Positions 7,407-9,381 of a DNA stretch of 9,381 nucleotides are shown in pieces. Position numbers and translations under genes: made by a program. The stretch comes from Bacteroidota bacterium (GTDB lineage Bacteria; Bacteroidota; Bacteroidia; Flavobacteriales; Flavobacteriaceae). The stretch is from positions 1 to 9,381 of the forward strand of contig JAJRPL010000422.1 of the NCBI GenBank assembly GCA_024280815.1, given 5' to 3'. Under the pieces are notes generated by a model. The model made no database searches. It was not told the DNA's origin and saw only the letters and a list, made by a program, of their open reading frames with translations. Positions within the stretch are counted from its first letter, which is position 1; each line of letters opens with the position of its first letter.

Positions 7407-7421
7407 TAAAAAACGCCTCCC
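7404..7421 (-). other. Frame break in the SLC13 gene: T6 run with TAATG stop-start overlap
   Basis: Read on the minus strand, the junction is GGGAGG, CG, six T residues (7413 to 7408), then AATG. The first frame reads GTT TTT TAA. One additional T would give GTT TTT TTA ATG, joining GGVF to L-M-T-T-I-F with no gap in the expected protein. The defect is therefore equivalent to loss of one T from a run of seven. It may be a sequencing error, a real mutation, or a site of -1 frameshifting or coupled reinitiation. Confidence 0.8.
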
Positions 7422-8953
7422 AATAATGCTAATGGATGTATAGAACCAAGATACTCAACCACACCATTAGCAATTAGTTGTGCTGTTCCTGTTTTTTGTA
7501 AAGCAATTCCCATAGGTATCATAGCAGCTATCATAATTACACTTATCCAACTAATTCCTTTATAAGCCTTAGCAACAGGTAAACATTTGGTTATAATAAC
7601 AATACCGGCAGCAATTAATGCAGCTATAGCACTAGGGACAATCTTAAAGACTAATAATACAATCATTAATAGTAATGCTCCTAAAGCAATAAAAGATTTT
7701 GAAGTGAGGGTGTCAATATTTTTTGCCATTCCTTCTGGACTTCCACAAATTACAAAGTTTTCATGCTGTTCTTTTAATAATTCTATATTTTCCCATGTGC
7801 CCCGTAATAAAAAAGCATCACCAGATTTAACAGTTATTATTTTATCAAGTAAAGGCTTGCTATTTCTAGAAGCAGCGAGTAACTGAATGCCAAAACGTTT
7901 AAAATAATTACCTCGTCTTATTTTTCTACCTACTAAAAATGATTTGGGGGTAACCAATACTTCGGTCATTCCAACTTCTTGATTGATTAGATTATGTTTT
8001 AATTCATCACGTATTGGTTCTAATGGAAGCAACCCTAATCTAAACTTAATCATTAATCTATTTATAGCTTCGGTTTCTCCTTTTACAGTTATAATATCAT
8101 GATATAGAAATTCAGTAGCTGGTGAAGGAAACTCTATAAAAGGTTTAATTTTTTTTAGTACACTTGGGTGCCTTCTTTTAATACGAATAATAGAAACATT
8201 AAATTCTTTTTCAAATTGCCAATCTTCAATTTTTGTATTTAATAAAGGAGAAATAGATCGAATACGTAACCGATAATAGTCATCATCAACTTTATACCCT
8301 TCTATCCATTTATGTAGTGTAGACTCTATATCAACAGGTTTATTATTTGTTTTGTTACTTGGTAATAATTTATGTGCAAAAAAGCGAAAATATAATACGG
8401 CTATAATTAAAAGAGGTAATCCGATCAATCCAAATTCAAAAAATGAAAACCCTTTAAATCCAGCATCAGTCAATGCATTACTTACAATAATATTAGGTGG
8501 GGTACCTGTTAAAGTTAATAGGCCGCCAGTATTTGAACCAAAAGCCACTGGCATTAGTACTTTTGAAGGCATAATACCTATTTTCCAAGCAGAAGAAATG
8601 GTGACAGGCATCAATGTTGCCACCGTACCTGTATTACTTACAAAACCTGATAAAACCCCAGCACCCATAGTAACAATTACCAATAATTTAGGTACACTTT
8701 TACCTGCCCATTCTACGAATTTTCTACCAGATAATGCAGTCCACCCAGTTTGAGATAGTCCTTCACCAATTATAAAAAGTGCAGCAATCATAATAACTGT
8801 TGGATTGCTAAAACCACTTAATGTTTCTTTTAAATCTAAAATTCCGAATAGAAACAAACTTAACATAGATGATAATGCAATAATATCTGGTGTAAATTTT
8901 CCCCAAACAAAAAGTGCAATAGTAATGGTTAATATGATTAACAGGATGGTCAT
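7406..8953 (-). CDS. SLC13-family permease with two TrkA_C domains, N-terminal fragment
   Basis: This is the larger part (515 residues from the ATG at 8953) of a sodium-coupled anion transporter of the SLC13/DASS (CitMHS-like) group in the inner membrane. The first transport repeat carries VSNTGTVATLMPV (105-117), with Ser106-Asn107-Thr108, and GSNTGGLLTLTGTPPN (139-154). A soluble region follows with two TrkA_C/RCK_C-like domains at about 220-305 and 325-410, thought to be regulatory. Hydrophobic helices then resume from about 420 (FIALGALLLMIVLLVFKIVP). The frame ends at LGGVF-TAA, where homologues would be expected to read on into the next fragment. A TTG codon at 8983 would add ten residues; I prefer the ATG because hydrophobic segment one begins there. 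Substrate could be dicarboxylate, sulfate or another anion; adjacency to pckA mildly favours a C4-dicarboxylate. Confidence 0.88.
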   Translation of the reverse strand: MTILLIILTITIALFVWGKFTPDIIALSSMLSLFLFGILDLKETLSGFSNPTVIMIAALFIIGEGLSQTGWTALSGRKFVEWAGKSVPKLLVIVTMGAGVLSGFVSNTGTVATLMPVTISSAWKIGIMPSKVLMPVAFGSNTGGLLTLTGTPPNIIVSNALTDAGFKGFSFFEFGLIGLPLLIIAVLYFRFFAHKLLPSNKTNNKPVDIESTLHKWIEGYKVDDDYYRLRIRSISPLLNTKIEDWQFEKEFNVSIIRIKRRHPSVLKKIKPFIEFPSPATEFLYHDIITVKGETEAINRLMIKFRLGLLPLEPIRDELKHNLINQEVGMTEVLVTPKSFLVGRKIRRGNYFKRFGIQLLAASRNSKPLLDKIITVKSGDAFLLRGTWENIELLKEQHENFVICGSPEGMAKNIDTLTSKSFIALGALLLMIVLLVFKIVPSAIAALIAAGIVIITKCLPVAKAYKGISWISVIMIAAMIPMGIALQKTGTAQLIANGVVEYLGSIHPLALLGGVF

Positions 8954-9054
8954 TGTTGCCTTTTTTACAGTTAAATCTCTCAAAATGAGAGTTAAATGTG
9001 ATATAAAGGTAAAGCAACCTTTGTTACATTAGTATGACTTTTATCAGTTTTAAG

Positions 9055-9381
9055 CTATTTATTTACGAAAACGATTGATTTTTCTAAAACTTGTTTAAGA
9101 TGATTAGGTAACCTTTTTTCTTTCCAAGGATGACTTGATCCAAACGTATGATTTGCATTTTTTATGGTATGTAATTCACTTAGTGTATTCCAAGAATGTA
9201 AATTTTTAGCTTCTTGTAAATTTACCGTTGGGTCTTCAGAACCATGTACAATTAAATAAGGAATGGATAAATTTTTGACTGCTTGTTGTATATTTAATCG
9301 TTCTTTATTAGCTATAAAATTTTCATAAAATTGAAAATAATGAGGCATTTGTTGTTTGGTTCTCGAGTTTTCAATATAAGA
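9055..9381 (-). CDS. Alpha/beta-hydrolase, C-terminal part (runs off right edge)
   Basis: The reading frame is open to the window end and encodes the last 108 residues of an alpha/beta-hydrolase-fold protein. LSIPYLIVHGSEDPTVNLQE holds the strand-loop with the catalytic acid (Asp in HGSEDPTV), and NANHTFGSSHPW carries the catalytic histidine, in the usual order and spacing near the C terminus. The nucleophile elbow lies outside the window. An internal ATG at 9348 gives 97 residues, but the frame continues upstream of it (ending S-R-T-K-Q-Q before that Met), so it is not the true start. Related proteins are esterase, dienelactone-hydrolase-like or peptidase-like enzymes; the substrate cannot be assigned. 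The stop is about 100 bases before the transporter's ATG, with no strong terminator between, so an operon is possible but unproven. Confidence 0.85.
   Translation of the reverse strand, partial: SYIENSRTKQQMPHYFQFYENFIANKERLNIQQAVKNLSIPYLIVHGSEDPTVNLQEAKNLHSWNTLSELHTIKNANHTFGSSHPWKEKRLPNHLKQVLEKSIVFVNK

Noticed and set aside
8977..8991. CTCTCA-AAA-TGAGAG inverted repeat over the possible TTG start of the transporter
   Set aside because: A 6-bp stem is common by chance. The ATG at 8953 is the more likely start, leaving this in the untranslated region without further support.
8808..9017. Minus-strand 69-codon frame overlapping the transporter start
   Set aside because: It is a shifted reading of the transporter's 5' end, with a Lys/Tyr/His-rich composition and no domain-like features.
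9003..9024. Small inverted repeat AAAGGT / ACCTTT with six-base loop between the hydrolase and transporter genes, considered as a terminator
   Set aside because: The stem is only 6 bp plus weak extension and has no T tract after it on the minus strand; it also overlaps a poor promoter-like TACCTTTA. Neither reading is convincing.

Overview
The window looks like a stretch of a low-GC Bacteroidota chromosome, most likely from class Flavobacteriia. Evidence for this is a SusC/SusD pair, lipoprotein signals on the surface proteins, strongly A/T-biased codons, start codons preceded by A-rich sequence instead of clear Shine-Dalgarno sites, and a TAnnTTTG-type promoter candidate. All six supported genes lie on the minus strand, so the biological reading order runs from high to low coordinates. 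The genus cannot be told from the sequence alone.

Right part (about 9381 to 5400). A truncated alpha/beta-hydrolase (C-terminal end only) is followed after about 100 bases by an SLC13/DASS-type membrane transporter with two internal TrkA_C (RCK_C) domains. The transporter is broken into two reading frames at a run of six T residues, where the first frame's TAA overlaps the second frame's ATG (TAATG). Only 29 bases further on, with no visible terminator, lies pckA, an intact ATP-dependent phosphoenolpyruvate carboxykinase of 540 residues. A perfect 20-bp hairpin with a U-rich tail ends this unit. If the transporter carries C4-dicarboxylates, as many DASS proteins do, the two genes would link uptake of a gluconeogenic carbon source to PEP synthesis; that pairing is an inference.

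Left part (about 5400 to 1). A 272-base intergenic region holds a promoter candidate and several palindromes and direct repeats. It leads into a susC-like TonB-dependent transporter (1024 residues) and, 18 bases after its stop, a susD-like lipoprotein of the SusD-like_2 type (530 residues). Together these should form an outer-membrane import complex for a nutrient whose identity the window does not reveal. A strong intrinsic terminator follows susD. Beyond it is the N-terminal 114 codons of an FG-GAP/VCBS-repeat lipoprotein, running off the left edge.

No RNA genes, insertion sequences, CRISPR arrays or integration sites were seen. The most notable points are the split transporter, the structured leader of the susCD operon, and the terminator separating susD from the VCBS lipoprotein. 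I did not find a clearly new system; most of the window is ordinary flavobacterial gene content.
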